From Candidatus Haliotispira prima (lineage in GTDB: Bacteria > Spirochaetota > Spirochaetia > SP-2023): a stretch of DNA of 64,000 nt. Shown here in pieces: positions 54,992 to 62,814 of the stretch (positions are counted from its first letter, which is position 1; every line of letters begins with the position of its first letter). The DNA lies in the NCBI GenBank assembly GCA_029867005.1, contig CP123443.1:2418001-2482000 (forward strand), in the 5' to 3' direction. The position numbers and the translations under genes are program-made. The notes below the pieces were generated by a model. That model saw nothing but the letters and a program-made list of their open reading frames with translations, did not search any database and was not told where the DNA came from.

Positions 54992-55753
54992 ATGAAAATT
55001 TGCAATGAAATTCAACCGTACCAGCGTCTGCGTTTTTCTATTCAGGATGTTGTCGAACACCTTTACAGCGACCGCCTGAACCATGGTACCGAAGTGGCTT
55101 TTGACCGGCTTTGTGACCGGTTTCAGGATTTTGGTCTGACCAGCAGCAAGGTATTGCGTGAGGCACTTTGCGGCCAGATTACGCAACTGGATCAACTGGC
55201 CGGGAGCGATGTGGAGGCCGCCTTTGCCCACGACCCGGCCGCTCAGTCCCGTGAGGAGATAGAGCTTGGCTACCCCGGTTTTTGGGCCCTGCAAATCCAC
55301 CGGGTGGCCCATATCATCCGGCAGGCCCAAGATCAGCTCTGCGCCCGGCTGTTGAGCGAGTACGCCCACAGCAAAACGGCAATCGACATCCACCCAGGTG
55401 CCACAATCGGCGAGAGTTTTTTTATTGATCACGGCTCGGGTGTTGTGATCGGCGAGACCACGCAAATTGCCGGCGGCGTTACTCTCTATCAGGGCGTGAC
55501 GCTCGGAGCCCTGCTGGTAGAGCGTTCTCTGGCCTCGCAGAAACGCCATCCCAGCATTGAATCCAACGTGGTGGTTTATTCCAACGCCTCCATTCTGGGG
55601 GGCCAGACCGTGGTCGGACACCACAGCGTCATCGGCGGCAACGTGTTTTTGACTTATTCGGTGGCACCCTATTCCAAGGTACAGACCAAAGCCGAGGTTC
55701 TGTTGCGCCAAAAAAAGAGGGGGGACCATTATGCCTCCGATTTTTCCATTTGA
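54992..55753 (+). CDS. cysE: Serine O-acetyltransferase
   Basis: A 253-residue CysE, which acetylates serine as the first step of cysteine synthesis. The N-terminal helical domain (1-150) is followed by the left-handed beta-helix of hexapeptide repeats (IDIHPGATIGESFFIDHGSG, VVIGETTQIAGGVTLYQGVT). The catalytic His is in IDIHPGA and FFIDHGSG, and the C-terminal loop contains SKVQTKAEVLL. I chose the ATG at 54992 with GGAG six bases upstream; the frame is open 31 codons further without a site. It may provide O-acetylserine for a sulfhydrylase elsewhere. A decayed peptidase gene starts 38 bp after it. Confidence 0.93.
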   Translation: MKICNEIQPYQRLRFSIQDVVEHLYSDRLNHGTEVAFDRLCDRFQDFGLTSSKVLREALCGQITQLDQLAGSDVEAAFAHDPAAQSREEIELGYPGFWALQIHRVAHIIRQAQDQLCARLLSEYAHSKTAIDIHPGATIGESFFIDHGSGVVIGETTQIAGGVTLYQGVTLGALLVERSLASQKRHPSIESNVVVYSNASILGGQTVVGHHSVIGGNVFLTYSVAPYSKVQTKAEVLLRQKKRGDHYASDFSI

Positions 55754-55791
55754 GTGGCAAGAGGTAAGCAGCATCAACAGGAGAAATACAG

Positions 55792-57027
55792 ATGGTAATA
55801 AAGAAAATAGGAAAGGTCATACTAATCCTTTTTGCCATCATCATCTCTCTACCGGTTATATTGTAGCTTAGCTTCCATTTATTCCTGAAACCAAGTCCCA
55901 ATACTTCCCAATCTCTCTACCGGTTATATTGTAGCTTAGCTTCCATTTATTCCTGAAACCAAGTCCCAATACTTCCCAGGTAAAAATAGAAAATGACAGG
56001 TTTTGCCTGGGACATGCATGCAGTGAACAACCAAAGAGCCTTAAAGAATATGTTGCCGTGACAAGTCTCCGGTTAGGGCAATTCTACCGTGACCGCTTAG
56101 AATCCCGGCCGAGGGATGTATAGCAAGACCAGGTTTTGTACTTTGTCTCCGGAGATAAAAAGCAGGCTTGGAAAGTTGAAATTACAGAAGGTACGTATGC
56201 CCCCATTGAGATGGAGAACGTTCCTAAGGCAGAACAAATCAGGGGTTATCCGGATGAGTTTTTCCCCACCACGGACAAAGACAACAGAGATTCATTTGTA
56301 CAAGTAATTCGTCAGAGGGAACTTCTCAATGAAAAAGACTATGAAGATTATCTTTACTTGGGTACTTACGATAAATTTTTAAGCTACGTCCATGAGGTTT
56401 TCATATTTATGGACAGGTCGGTGATAGTTGGGATGGAGCAGAGGTAGGAAACGCTGCGAGAAGTTCTTCTATGGAAAACCCGGAGGGCCGTACTTGGCGC
56501 ATACAGACCCTGGCTCTGCTGTGGAAAGCCTTGGATAACCGGGAGAATGAAGAACAGCAAATACGCCTGATACAACAGGCAATAGCCAATCATAATGCTT
56601 ATCGGCAGCATTTCCCGGAAGAAGCTGCCATAGCTGTATACTTGGATCGCATCGAAGGTGTCGCCCACTATGTTGAAGTGGTTGCTGCGCTGCGCAGTTC
56701 TTACCAAGAGATTCAGAGCATGCCTGACCGGATTGATGCGTACGCTTTGCTGCTACAGACTAAAAACGTTGTGGATGAGGCCGGTATCGTAGCAGAGGCG
56801 TATGCTTTGGGTGTCGCAGCAGGAAAGATCCTGAGCAAGATACCCGGAAAGAAGAGCTCTTAGCCGATGCGAAGAAGACACCTATGAGTATCCTCGCCTC
56901 TCGTTTTCCTGAAATAGACTCCGATGTGCGTTTAGACCCGGGTTTATTCGATAATGTACGTGATCGGCCTAATGTGAAGCCTAACTATAAGATGATTTTC
57001 ACCTTGCTGTACGAAATCATTTTTTAG
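55792..57027 (+). pseudogene. Zinc metallopeptidase gene, decayed (HExxH split by frameshift)
   Basis: A gene of about 390 codons can be rebuilt by joining frames. It starts at ATG 55792 (AGGAG upstream) with a signal-peptide-like stretch of about 24 residues. The frame then meets TAG at 55864-55866 and a 68-bp duplication. After that, frame 0 carries the product, with another TAG at 56121-56123, up to YVHEVF. One base missing in the TTTT at 56398-56401 sends the frame off; restoring it gives HEVFHIYGQVGDSWDG, so the HExxH motif is cut exactly between F and H. The next part includes DRIEGVAHYVEV (EGxAxYVE, seen in some gluzincin-like peptidases). A second one-base loss near 56845 leads to a tail ending at TAG 57025-57027. 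The product would have been an exported zinc peptidase. Two of the defects are homopolymer indels and could be sequencing errors; the two stops and the duplication are not of that kind. Confidence 0.8.
55843..55978. repeat. 68-bp perfect tandem duplication
   Basis: Copies at 55843-55910 and 55911-55978 are identical. The unit covers the end of the signal region and the start of the mature part of the decayed peptidase. As 68 is not a multiple of three, it shifts the frame; removing one copy joins frame 1 of the start to frame 0 of the body. Confidence 0.95.
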
Positions 57028-57032
57028 CTGTG

Positions 57033-57082
57033 CCCGTGTAGTAGTAGAGACACGTTTACACGTGTCTCTACTACTACACGGG
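57033..57082. repeat. Palindrome 1 (23-bp perfect stem)
   Basis: Arms 57033-57055 and 57060-57082 around a four-base loop. It ends ten bases after the stop of the first lipoprotein copy and five bases after the pseudogene stop. The core GTAGTAGAGACACGT recurs after every copy in the array. It may be a bidirectional terminator or a mobile palindromic element. Confidence 0.85.
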
Positions 57083-57091
57083 CCCTACAAA

Positions 57092-57993
57092 CTAATGCAT
57101 ATTTATTGTCACCAACCGGGCTTGACCGTTACCATCTCTGAATGTCCATATCCCTTTATAAACAGGATTCGGAGCAACAACATCAATAGTAGCAAGCTGT
57201 TGGATGCCAAAGCTGAGTCGCAGATATGTATTTGCGGTGACAGTTGTGTGTTCAAAACCCTGCTCCAAAGCATAACCGGAGTTGGGAATACAAATACCAC
57301 CATCAGCGGGTGCCTGACAGTCAGCAACGAAGATACTGTCAGGTCTAATAGCACTAATTCCTTTATCAATCAATTCTTTCCAGTAAACAGGCATCAAGAC
57401 CACCGTTCCCTCTTGGACATCAATTTGATAGGTATCCGCTCGGTAGGGAAATGTCCCGTCAATAAACAGCTTGGTTTCGTCCCAGTCGGCGGCGGCGGGC
57501 ACGGCCAACGTGCTAAAATCGAGGGTCTTCACTAAGTTCTCTTCTCGAAATACGTATGCCTTGTACGCCGTGCCCGCTGTGAGGTAGTCCCCCGCTACTG
57601 CGGCGGTGATATTGGAGGAAAGGGCTTGGTTGGTGCCGTGATGCATGGCGGTATAAAAGTAATGCGTGCCTGAAATTATCGAACGGCTTTGCAGGGCGAT
57701 GTTTGTTTCAATATCCGCATAGGTCGGGGCCGCTTCGCTTGCGGCCCGCACAATAAAGGCCACAGCCGCACTTTCCTTGGTGTTAATTTGCAGTTCTACA
57801 GCGCGGATTCCCCGCCATGAGATACTTGGGGTGAAAGTTTGTTCTTCGGGATCGGGGTCACTGCTGCCCGGAGGGTCAGAACAGGCCCCTAAAAATAAAA
57901 GGGAAAACAAAGAAATAAAAAAACAGGAAAAAAGGGATAAGGAAAATAATTTTTTGGAGAAAAGATAATAATATTGCCGAATATTCCGTTCAT
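57092..57993 (-). CDS. Lipoprotein paralogue, copy A
   Basis: First of six tandem paralogues. The mature protein begins at Cys of L-F-L-G-A-C and has about 264 residues. It has a Pro/Asp-rich linker, a conserved body (FTPSISWRGIRAVELQIN, FIVRAASEAAP, YADIETNIALQSRS, DWDETKLFIDGTFPYR, YQIDVQEGTVVLMPVYWKEL) and a divergent C-terminal third with a C-x5-9-C loop, ending VTINMH. Its function is unknown; a surface lipoprotein is the likely place. The coordinate runs to the ATG at 57993 (MNGIF..). That frame must shift by -1 at the A6 tract (57950-57955) to enter the lipoprotein frame, giving FSPKKLFSLSLF and a normal signal peptide. A TTG (57910) inside the signal region is a weak alternative start with no ribosome site. 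Confidence 0.72.
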
Positions 57994-58082
57994 CAAAGAA
58001 TTGGATATTGGATATTGGATATTGGATATTGGATATTGTACCATTTTACCGTATTTTGGTCAAGTTTGTCAAGATCTTGCAT
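57993..58082 (-). CDS. Leader ORF of copy A (29 codons, contains heptamer repeat)
   Basis: ATG at 58082, with AAGGAG (58090-58095) seven bases upstream, encodes MQDLDKLDQNTVKWYN and then reads the AATATCC heptamers as NIQYPIS units. It ends in TGA, which overlaps the next ATG as TGATG (57995-57991). The promoter is immediately upstream, so this should be the first translated ORF of the transcript. It can couple translation to the next ATG; with four or seven heptamers it would run directly into the lipoprotein frame. Confidence 0.75.
   Translation of the reverse strand: MQDLDKLDQNTVKWYNIQYPISNIQYPIL
58003..58037. repeat. (GGATATT)5 heptamer tract, copy A
   Basis: Five perfect copies of the 7-bp unit. 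The tract lies inside the leader ORF, so each change in copy number shifts the frame by one base. Confidence 0.97.
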
Positions 58083-58119
58083 GCGAAAACTCCTTGGAAT
58101 TAGATTGGGTCAAGTGCCC

Positions 58120-58148
58120 ATTGTAGCTTTCTCTGTTCTGTTTGGCAA
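58120..58148 (-). promoter_or_regulatory. Sigma-70 promoter of copy A
   Basis: TTGCCA (58143-58148) and TACAAT (58120-58125) are 17 bp apart. Transcription should start near 58113, about 30 bases before the leader ATG at 58082. Confidence 0.75.
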
Positions 58149-58222
58149 GGGAGAAATAGAGGGTAAGGCCAAGGGGGCAAACAGATGGCATTAGAAGGGC
58201 CCTGTAGCCGGAGAAGTGCCCT

Positions 58223-58256
58223 GTAGTAGAGACACGTGTTAACGTGTCTCTACTAC
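58223..58256. repeat. Palindrome 2
   Basis: Arms of 15 bp (58223-58237 and 58242-58256) with a four-base loop, 13 bp beyond the copy B stop. Confidence 0.85.
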
Positions 58257-58268
58257 AAAACGGCCAAT

Positions 58269-59152
58269 CTAATGCACATTCAACGTCACGTATCGATTTC
58301 GAGCACCTAAACCATTTTTGAAGTCCCATGATCCTCTATTACTAACAGCAATAGGCTGCTGGATACCAAAGCTGAGCCGCAAATATGTATCTGCTGCCAC
58401 AGTTGTATGTTCAAAACTATAATCAGCAGTATGACCGGTGATGGGAAGACAAGTACCACCCGCAGCGGGTGACAGACAGGCAGCAATTAAGAACGCATCA
58501 GGTCTGGCGACATGTATTTGATTATCAATCAACTCTTTCCAGTAAACAGGCATCAGGACCACACTTCCCTCTTGAACATCAATCTGATAGGTATCCGCTC
58601 GGTAGGGAAATGTCCCGTCAATAAACAGCTTGGTTTCGTCCCAGTCCGCTGCGGCAGGCAGGGCCAACGTGCTGAAGTCGAGGGTCTTCACCACGTTTTT
58701 GTCCCGGAAAACATATGCCTTGTACGCCGTCCCTGCTGTGAGGTAATCCCCCGCTACTGCGGCGGTGATATTGGAGGAAAGGGCTTGGTTGGTGCCGTGA
58801 TGCATGGCGGTATAAAAGTAGTGCGTGCCTGAAATGACCGAACGGCTTTGCAGCGCAATATTTGTTTCAATATCCGCATAGCCCGGGGCCGCTTCGCTTG
58901 CGGCCCGCACGATAAAGGCCACAGCCACACTTTCCCTGGTGTTAATTTGCAGTTCTACAGCGCGGATTCCCCGCCATGAGATGCTTGGGGTGAAAGTTTG
59001 TTCTTCGGGGTCGGGGTCACTACTGCCCGGAGGGTCAGAACAGGCCCCTAAAAATAAAAGGGAAAACAGAACAATAAAAAAACAGGAAAAAAAGGATAGA
59101 GAAAATAATTTTTTGGAGAAACGATAATAATATTGTCGAATATTCCATTCAT
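58269..59152 (-). CDS. Lipoprotein paralogue, copy B
   Basis: Same plan as copy A: lipobox L-F-L-G-A-C, PEEQ linker, conserved body and -1 shift required at A6 (59109-59114) from the ATG at 59152. The lipoprotein frame has no ATG, GTG or TTG before the body here (first GTG at 58928), so normal initiation in that frame would lose the signal peptide. The C-terminal third is the most divergent of the six: the loop reads C-x8-C (ACLSPAAGGTCLPITG), and the end is RYVTLNVH in place of VTINMH. The part corresponding to the ATIDF/NPV segment is shortened. Confidence 0.72.
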
Positions 59153-59241
59153 CAAAGAATTGGATATTGGATATTGGATATTGGATATTGGATATTGTAC
59201 CATTTTACCGTATTTCGGTCAAGTTTGTCAAGATGTTGCAT
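59152..59241 (-). CDS. Leader ORF of copy B
   Basis: 29 codons, MQHLDKLDRNTVKWYN then heptamer-coded NIQYPIS; AAGGAG is eight bases before the ATG at 59241. It ends in TGATG overlapping the ATG at 59152. Differences from copy A (H for D, R for Q) are substitutions that keep the frame. Confidence 0.72.
   Translation of the reverse strand: MQHLDKLDRNTVKWYNIQYPISNIQYPIL
59162..59196. repeat. (GGATATT)5 heptamer tract, copy B
   Basis: Five perfect copies, the same number as in copy A. Confidence 0.97.
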
Positions 59242-59279
59242 AGGAAAAACTCCTTGGAATTAGATTGGGCCAAGTGCCC

Positions 59280-59308
59280 ATTGTAGCTTTCTCTGTGCTG
59301 TTTGGCAA
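59280..59308 (-). promoter_or_regulatory. Sigma-70 promoter of copy B
   Basis: TTGCCA (59303-59308), 17-bp spacer, TACAAT (59280-59285); placed as in copy A. Confidence 0.75.
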
Positions 59309-59349
59309 GGGAGGAATAGAGGGTAAGGCCAAGGGGGCTGGCTGACCCT

Positions 59350-59383
59350 GTAGTAGAGACACGTGTTAACGTGTCTCTACTAC
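59350..59383. repeat. Palindrome 3
   Basis: Arms 59350-59364 and 59369-59383 with a GTTA loop; ends 18 bp after the copy C stop. Confidence 0.85.
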
Positions 59384-59400
59384 TACACGGGCCCTACAAA

Positions 59401-60311
59401 CTAACGCATATTTATTGTCACCCTTCGGGCTTGATCGTCAAAATCTCTGAATATCCATATCCCGTTATTAACAGGATCCGGAGCAGTAAAATCAATAGTA
59501 GCAAGCTGTTGGATGCCCAAGCTGAGCCGCAGGTATGTATCTGCGGCAACAGTTGTATGTTCAAAATTCTGCCGCAGCGTATAGCCGGAGTTGGGAATAT
59601 TGGGAATACAAATACCACCCGCAGCGGGTACCTGACAGCTAACAATAAGGATAGTGTCAGATCTCGTAATTACGATTCCTTTATTAATCAACTCTTTCCA
59701 GTAAACAGGCATCAGAACCACACTTCCCTCTTGAACATCAATCTGATAGGTATCCTCTCGGTAGGGAAATGTCCCGTCAATAAACAGCTTGGTTTCGTCC
59801 CAGTCGGCGGCGGCGGGCAGGGCCAACGTGCTGAAGTCGAGGGTGTTCACCAAGTTCTTGTCCCGGAAAACATATGCCTTGTACGCCGTCCCTGCTGTCA
59901 GGTAGTCCCCTGTAGCCATTGCTCCTATATTGGCGGAAAGGGTCTGGTTGCTGCCGTAGTGCATGGCGGTATAGAAGTAATGCGTGCCCGAGATTACCGA
60001 ACGGCTTTGCAGGGCAATGTTTGTTTCAATATCCGCATAGCTTGGGGCCGCTTCGCTTGCGGCCCGCACGATAAAGGCCACAGCGGCACTTTCACTGGTG
60101 TTGATTTGCAGTTCTACAGCCCGGATTCCCTGCCATGAGATGCTTGGCGTGAAAGTTTGTTCTTCGGGGTCGGGGTCACTGCTGCCCGGAGGGTCGGAAC
60201 AGGCCCCTAAAAATAAGAGAAGAAAAAGAGAGATAAAAAAACAGGAAAAAAGGGATAAGGAAAATAATTTTTTGGAGAAAAGATAATAATATTGTCGAAT
60301 ATTCCATTCAT
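59401..60311 (-). CDS. Lipoprotein paralogue, copy C
   Basis: Conserved plan with ATG at 60311, A6 at 60268-60273 and the same -1 frame relation. The signal region reads SKKLFSLSLFSCFFISLFLL before L-F-L-G-A-C. The body has one notable change (SSNI..replaced by SANIGAMATGDYL). The Cys loop carries a three-residue insertion (NIPNSGY), and the terminal segment is FTAPDPVNNGIW..RVTINMR. This copy shares the FTA-NPVNNG segment with copy F, suggesting exchange. Confidence 0.72.
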
Positions 60312-60400
60312 CAAAGAATTGGATATTGGATATTGGATATTGGATATTGGATATTGTACCATTTTACCGTATTTCGGTCAAGTTTGTCAAGATCTTGCAT
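60311..60400 (-). CDS. Leader ORF of copy C
   Basis: 29 codons from the ATG at 60400, MQDLDKLDRNTVKWYN then NIQYPIS units; AAGGAG is eight bases upstream. Ends TGATG at 60311. Confidence 0.72.
   Translation of the reverse strand: MQDLDKLDRNTVKWYNIQYPISNIQYPIL
60321..60355. repeat. (GGATATT)5 heptamer tract, copy C
   Basis: Five perfect copies. Confidence 0.97.
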
Positions 60401-60438
60401 AGGAAAAACTCCTTGGAATTAGATTGGGTCAGGTGCCC

Positions 60439-60467
60439 ATTCTAGCTTTCTCTGTGCTGCTTGGCAA
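60439..60467 (-). promoter_or_regulatory. Sigma-70 promoter of copy C
   Basis: TTGCCA (60462-60467), 17 bp, TAGAAT (60439-60444). The -10 is one base different from copies A and B. Confidence 0.7.
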
Positions 60468-60468
60468 G

Positions 60469-60518
60469 GGGCCCTTGTAGTAGAGACACGTTTAAACGTG
60501 TCTCTACTACAAGGGCCC
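60469..60518. repeat. Palindrome 4 (50-bp perfect, no loop)
   Basis: A perfect 25 + 25 base palindrome (60469-60493, 60494-60518) with GGGCCC ends, between the copy C promoter and the copy D stop. It is the largest of the series. Confidence 0.9.
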
Positions 60519-60524
60519 TACAAA

Positions 60525-61456
60525 CTAATGCATATTTATTGTCACCCCTCGGGATCGATCTGTGTCAGCAATACCATTTCTGAATTTCCATATCCCGTTA
60601 TCAACAGGATTATCAGCAACAAAATCAATAGTAGCGAACTGTTCGATACCAAAGCTGAGCCGCAGATATGTATCTGCGGCAACCGTTGTGTGCTCAAAAC
60701 CCGGCTCCAAAGCATAACCGGAGTTGGGGACACAAATACCACCCGCAGAGGGTGCCTGACAGTTAACAGGAAAAAAAATGTCAGGTCTCGTAATTGAGAT
60801 TCCCCTATCAATCAATTCTTTCCAGTAAACAGACATCAAGACCACCGTTCCCTCTTGGACATCAATTTGATAGATACCATCCCGATAGGGAAATGTCCCG
60901 TCAATAAACAGCTTGGTTTCGTCCCAGTCCGCTGCGGCGGGCAGGGCCAACGTGCTGAAGTCGAGGGTGTTCACCAAGTTCTTGTCCCGAAACACGTATG
61001 CCTTGTACGCCGTGCCCGCCGTGAGGTAGTCTCCCGCTGCGGCGGCGGTGATATTGGAGGAAAGGGCTTGGTTACTGCCGTGATGCATGGCGGTATAAAA
61101 GTAATGCGTGCCTGAAGTTACCGAACGGCTTTGCAGCGCAATATTTGTTTCAATATCCGCATAGGCTGGGGCCGCCTCGCTTGCGGCCCGCACAATAAAG
61201 GCCACAGCCGCACTTTCCCTGGTGTTAATTTGCAGTTCTACAGCGCGGATTCCCCGCCATGAGATGCTTGGGGTGAAAATTTGTTCTTCGGGGTCGGGGT
61301 CACTACTGCCCGGGTCAGGGTCACTGCTGCCCGGAGGATCGGAGCAGGCCCCTAAAAATAAAAGGAAAAACAGAGAGATAAAAAAACAAGAAAAAAAGGA
61401 TAGAGAAAATAATTTTTTGGAGAAAAGATAATAATATTGCCGAATATTCCGTTCAT
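60525..61456 (-). CDS. Lipoprotein paralogue, copy D
   Basis: Conserved plan: ATG 61456, A6 at 61413-61418, lipobox L-F-L-G-A-C, duplicated linker (GSSDPDPGSSDPDPEEQ type). The body reads YRDGIYQIDVQEGTVVLMSVYWKEL. The variable third contains DRGISITRPDIFFPVNC and a Cys loop GGICVPNSGY, then FVADNPVDNGIWKFRNG with an extra ADTDRSRG segment before VTINMH. It shares the FVADNPVDNG segment with copy E and the DRGISITRPD segment with copy F. Confidence 0.72.
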
Positions 61457-61545
61457 CAAAGAATTGGATATTGGATATTGGATATTGGATATTGGATATT
61501 GTACCATTTTACCGTATTTTGGTCAAGTTTGTCAAGATGTTGCAT
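61456..61545 (-). CDS. Leader ORF of copy D
   Basis: 29 codons from the ATG at 61545, MQHLDKLDQNTVKWYN and heptamer-coded NIQYPIS. The ribosome site differs: GGAG ten bases upstream in a different upstream sequence shared with copy E. Ends TGATG at 61456. Confidence 0.7.
   Translation of the reverse strand: MQHLDKLDQNTVKWYNIQYPISNIQYPIL
61466..61500. repeat. (GGATATT)5 heptamer tract, copy D
   Basis: Five perfect copies. Confidence 0.97.
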
Positions 61546-61579
61546 AGGGAAATTTCTCCAAACAGTGTAATTTTGGTCT

Positions 61580-61608
61580 ATCGTATATTCATTTTAAATA
61601 TTTGGCAA
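61580..61608 (-). promoter_or_regulatory. Sigma-70 promoter of copy D
   Basis: TTGCCA (61603-61608), 17 bp, TACGAT (61580-61585). The spacer and downstream sequence differ from copies A-C, but spacing and -35 are kept. Confidence 0.65.
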
Positions 61609-61634
61609 GGGGGCCCGATTTGTCGGGGTGCCAT

Positions 61635-61668
61635 GTAGTAGAGACACGTTTACACGTGTCTCTACTAC
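61635..61668. repeat. Palindrome 5
   Basis: Arms 61635-61649 and 61654-61668, loop TTAC; ends 18 bp after the copy E stop. Confidence 0.85.
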
Positions 61669-61685
61669 TACAAGGGCCCTACAAA

Positions 61686-62596
61686 CTAATGCATATTCAC
61701 CGTCACCAACCGGGCTTGACCGTTACCATTTCTGAATTTCCATATCCCGTTATCAACAGGATTATCAGCAACAAAATCAATAGTAGCAAGCTGTTGGATA
61801 CCAAAGCTCAGCCGGAAGTATGTATCTGCGGCAGCAGTTGTGTGTTCAAACCCCGATTCCGCAGCATAACCGGGGTCGGGAGCACAAGTATTACCCGAAG
61901 TGGGTGGCTGACAGCCGGCAACGAAAACCTCGTTAGGTGTAATAGCAATGACTACGTCACCAATCAATTCTTTCCAGTAAACAGACATCAAGACCACCGT
62001 TCCCTCTTGGACATCAATTTGATAGATACCATCCCGATAGGGAAATGTCCCGTCAATAAACAGCTTGGTTTCGTCCCAGTCCGCTGCGGCGGGCAGGGCC
62101 AAAGTGCTAAAATCCAGGGTGTTCACCAGCTTCTTGTCCCGGAACACATATGCCTTGTACGCCGTGCCTGCTGTGAGGTAATCCCCCGCTGCGGCGGCGG
62201 TGATATTGGCGGAAAGTGTCTGGTTGCTGCCGTGGTGCATAGCGGTGTAAAAATAATGCGTGCCCGAGGTTACCAAACGGCTTTGCAGGCCAATGTTTGT
62301 CTCTACGTCCGCATAGGCCGGGGCCGTCTCGCTTGCGACCCTTACGATAAAGGCCACAGCGGCACTTTCACTGGTGTTGATTTGCAGTTCTACAGCCCGG
62401 ATTCCCTGCCATGAGATGCTTGGCGTGAAAGTTTGTTCTTCGGGGTCGGGGTCACTAGTGCCCGGATCGGGGTCACTGCTACCCGGAGGGTCGGAACAGG
62501 CCAAGAGAAACAGAGAAATAAAAAAACAGGAAAAAAGAGATAAGAAAAATAATTTTTTGGATAAAAAGTAATAATATTGTCGAATATTCCATTCAT
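61686..62596 (-). CDS. Lipoprotein paralogue, copy E
   Basis: Conserved plan: ATG 62596, A6 at 62553-62558, lipobox L-F-L-L-A-C (shorter signal than in other copies, since the LGA spacer is missing). The linker has two GxSDPDP units. The variable third reads GDVVIAITPNEVFVAGC with GNTCAPDPGY, then FVADNPVDNGIWKFRNG (as copy D) and NGQARLVTVNMH (as copy A), so it looks like a mosaic of the two. Confidence 0.72.
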
Positions 62597-62685
62597 CAAA
62601 GAATTGGATATTGGATATTGGATATTGGATATTGGATATTGTACCATTTTACCGTATTCCGGTCAAGTTTGTCAAGATGTTGCAT
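62596..62685 (-). CDS. Leader ORF of copy E
   Basis: 29 codons from the ATG at 62685 (MQHLDKLDRNTVKWYN), GGAG ten bases upstream. The same frame is open further upstream to 62805 and would allow a longer start in the absence of the promoter-proximal ATG, but without a ribosome site. Ends TGATG at 62596. Confidence 0.7.
   Translation of the reverse strand: MQHLDKLDRNTVKWYNIQYPISNIQYPIL
62606..62640. repeat. (GGATATT)5 heptamer tract, copy E
   Basis: Five perfect copies. Confidence 0.97.
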
Positions 62686-62719
62686 AGGGAAATTTCTCCA
62701 AACAGTGTAATTTTGGTCT

Positions 62720-62748
62720 ATCGTATATTCATTTTGAATATTTGGCAA
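62720..62748 (-). promoter_or_regulatory. Sigma-70 promoter of copy E
   Basis: TTGCCA (62743-62748), 17 bp, TACGAT (62720-62725), as in copy D. Confidence 0.65.
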
Positions 62749-62774
62749 TGGGGCCCGATTTGTCGGGGTGCCAT

Positions 62775-62808
62775 GTAGTAGAGACACGTTTAAACGTGTC
62801 TCCACTAC
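62775..62808. repeat. Palindrome 6 (one mismatch)
   Basis: Arms of 17 bases (62775-62791 and 62792-62808) with a single C/T change in the right arm, seven bases after the copy F stop. Confidence 0.8.
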
Positions 62809-62814
62809 ATTTCC

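Noticed and set aside
55864-56123. TAG recoding in the peptidase gene
   Set aside because: TAG is the ordinary stop of dnaJ and dnaK in this window, and the gene also has frameshifts and a duplication, so decay explains it better.
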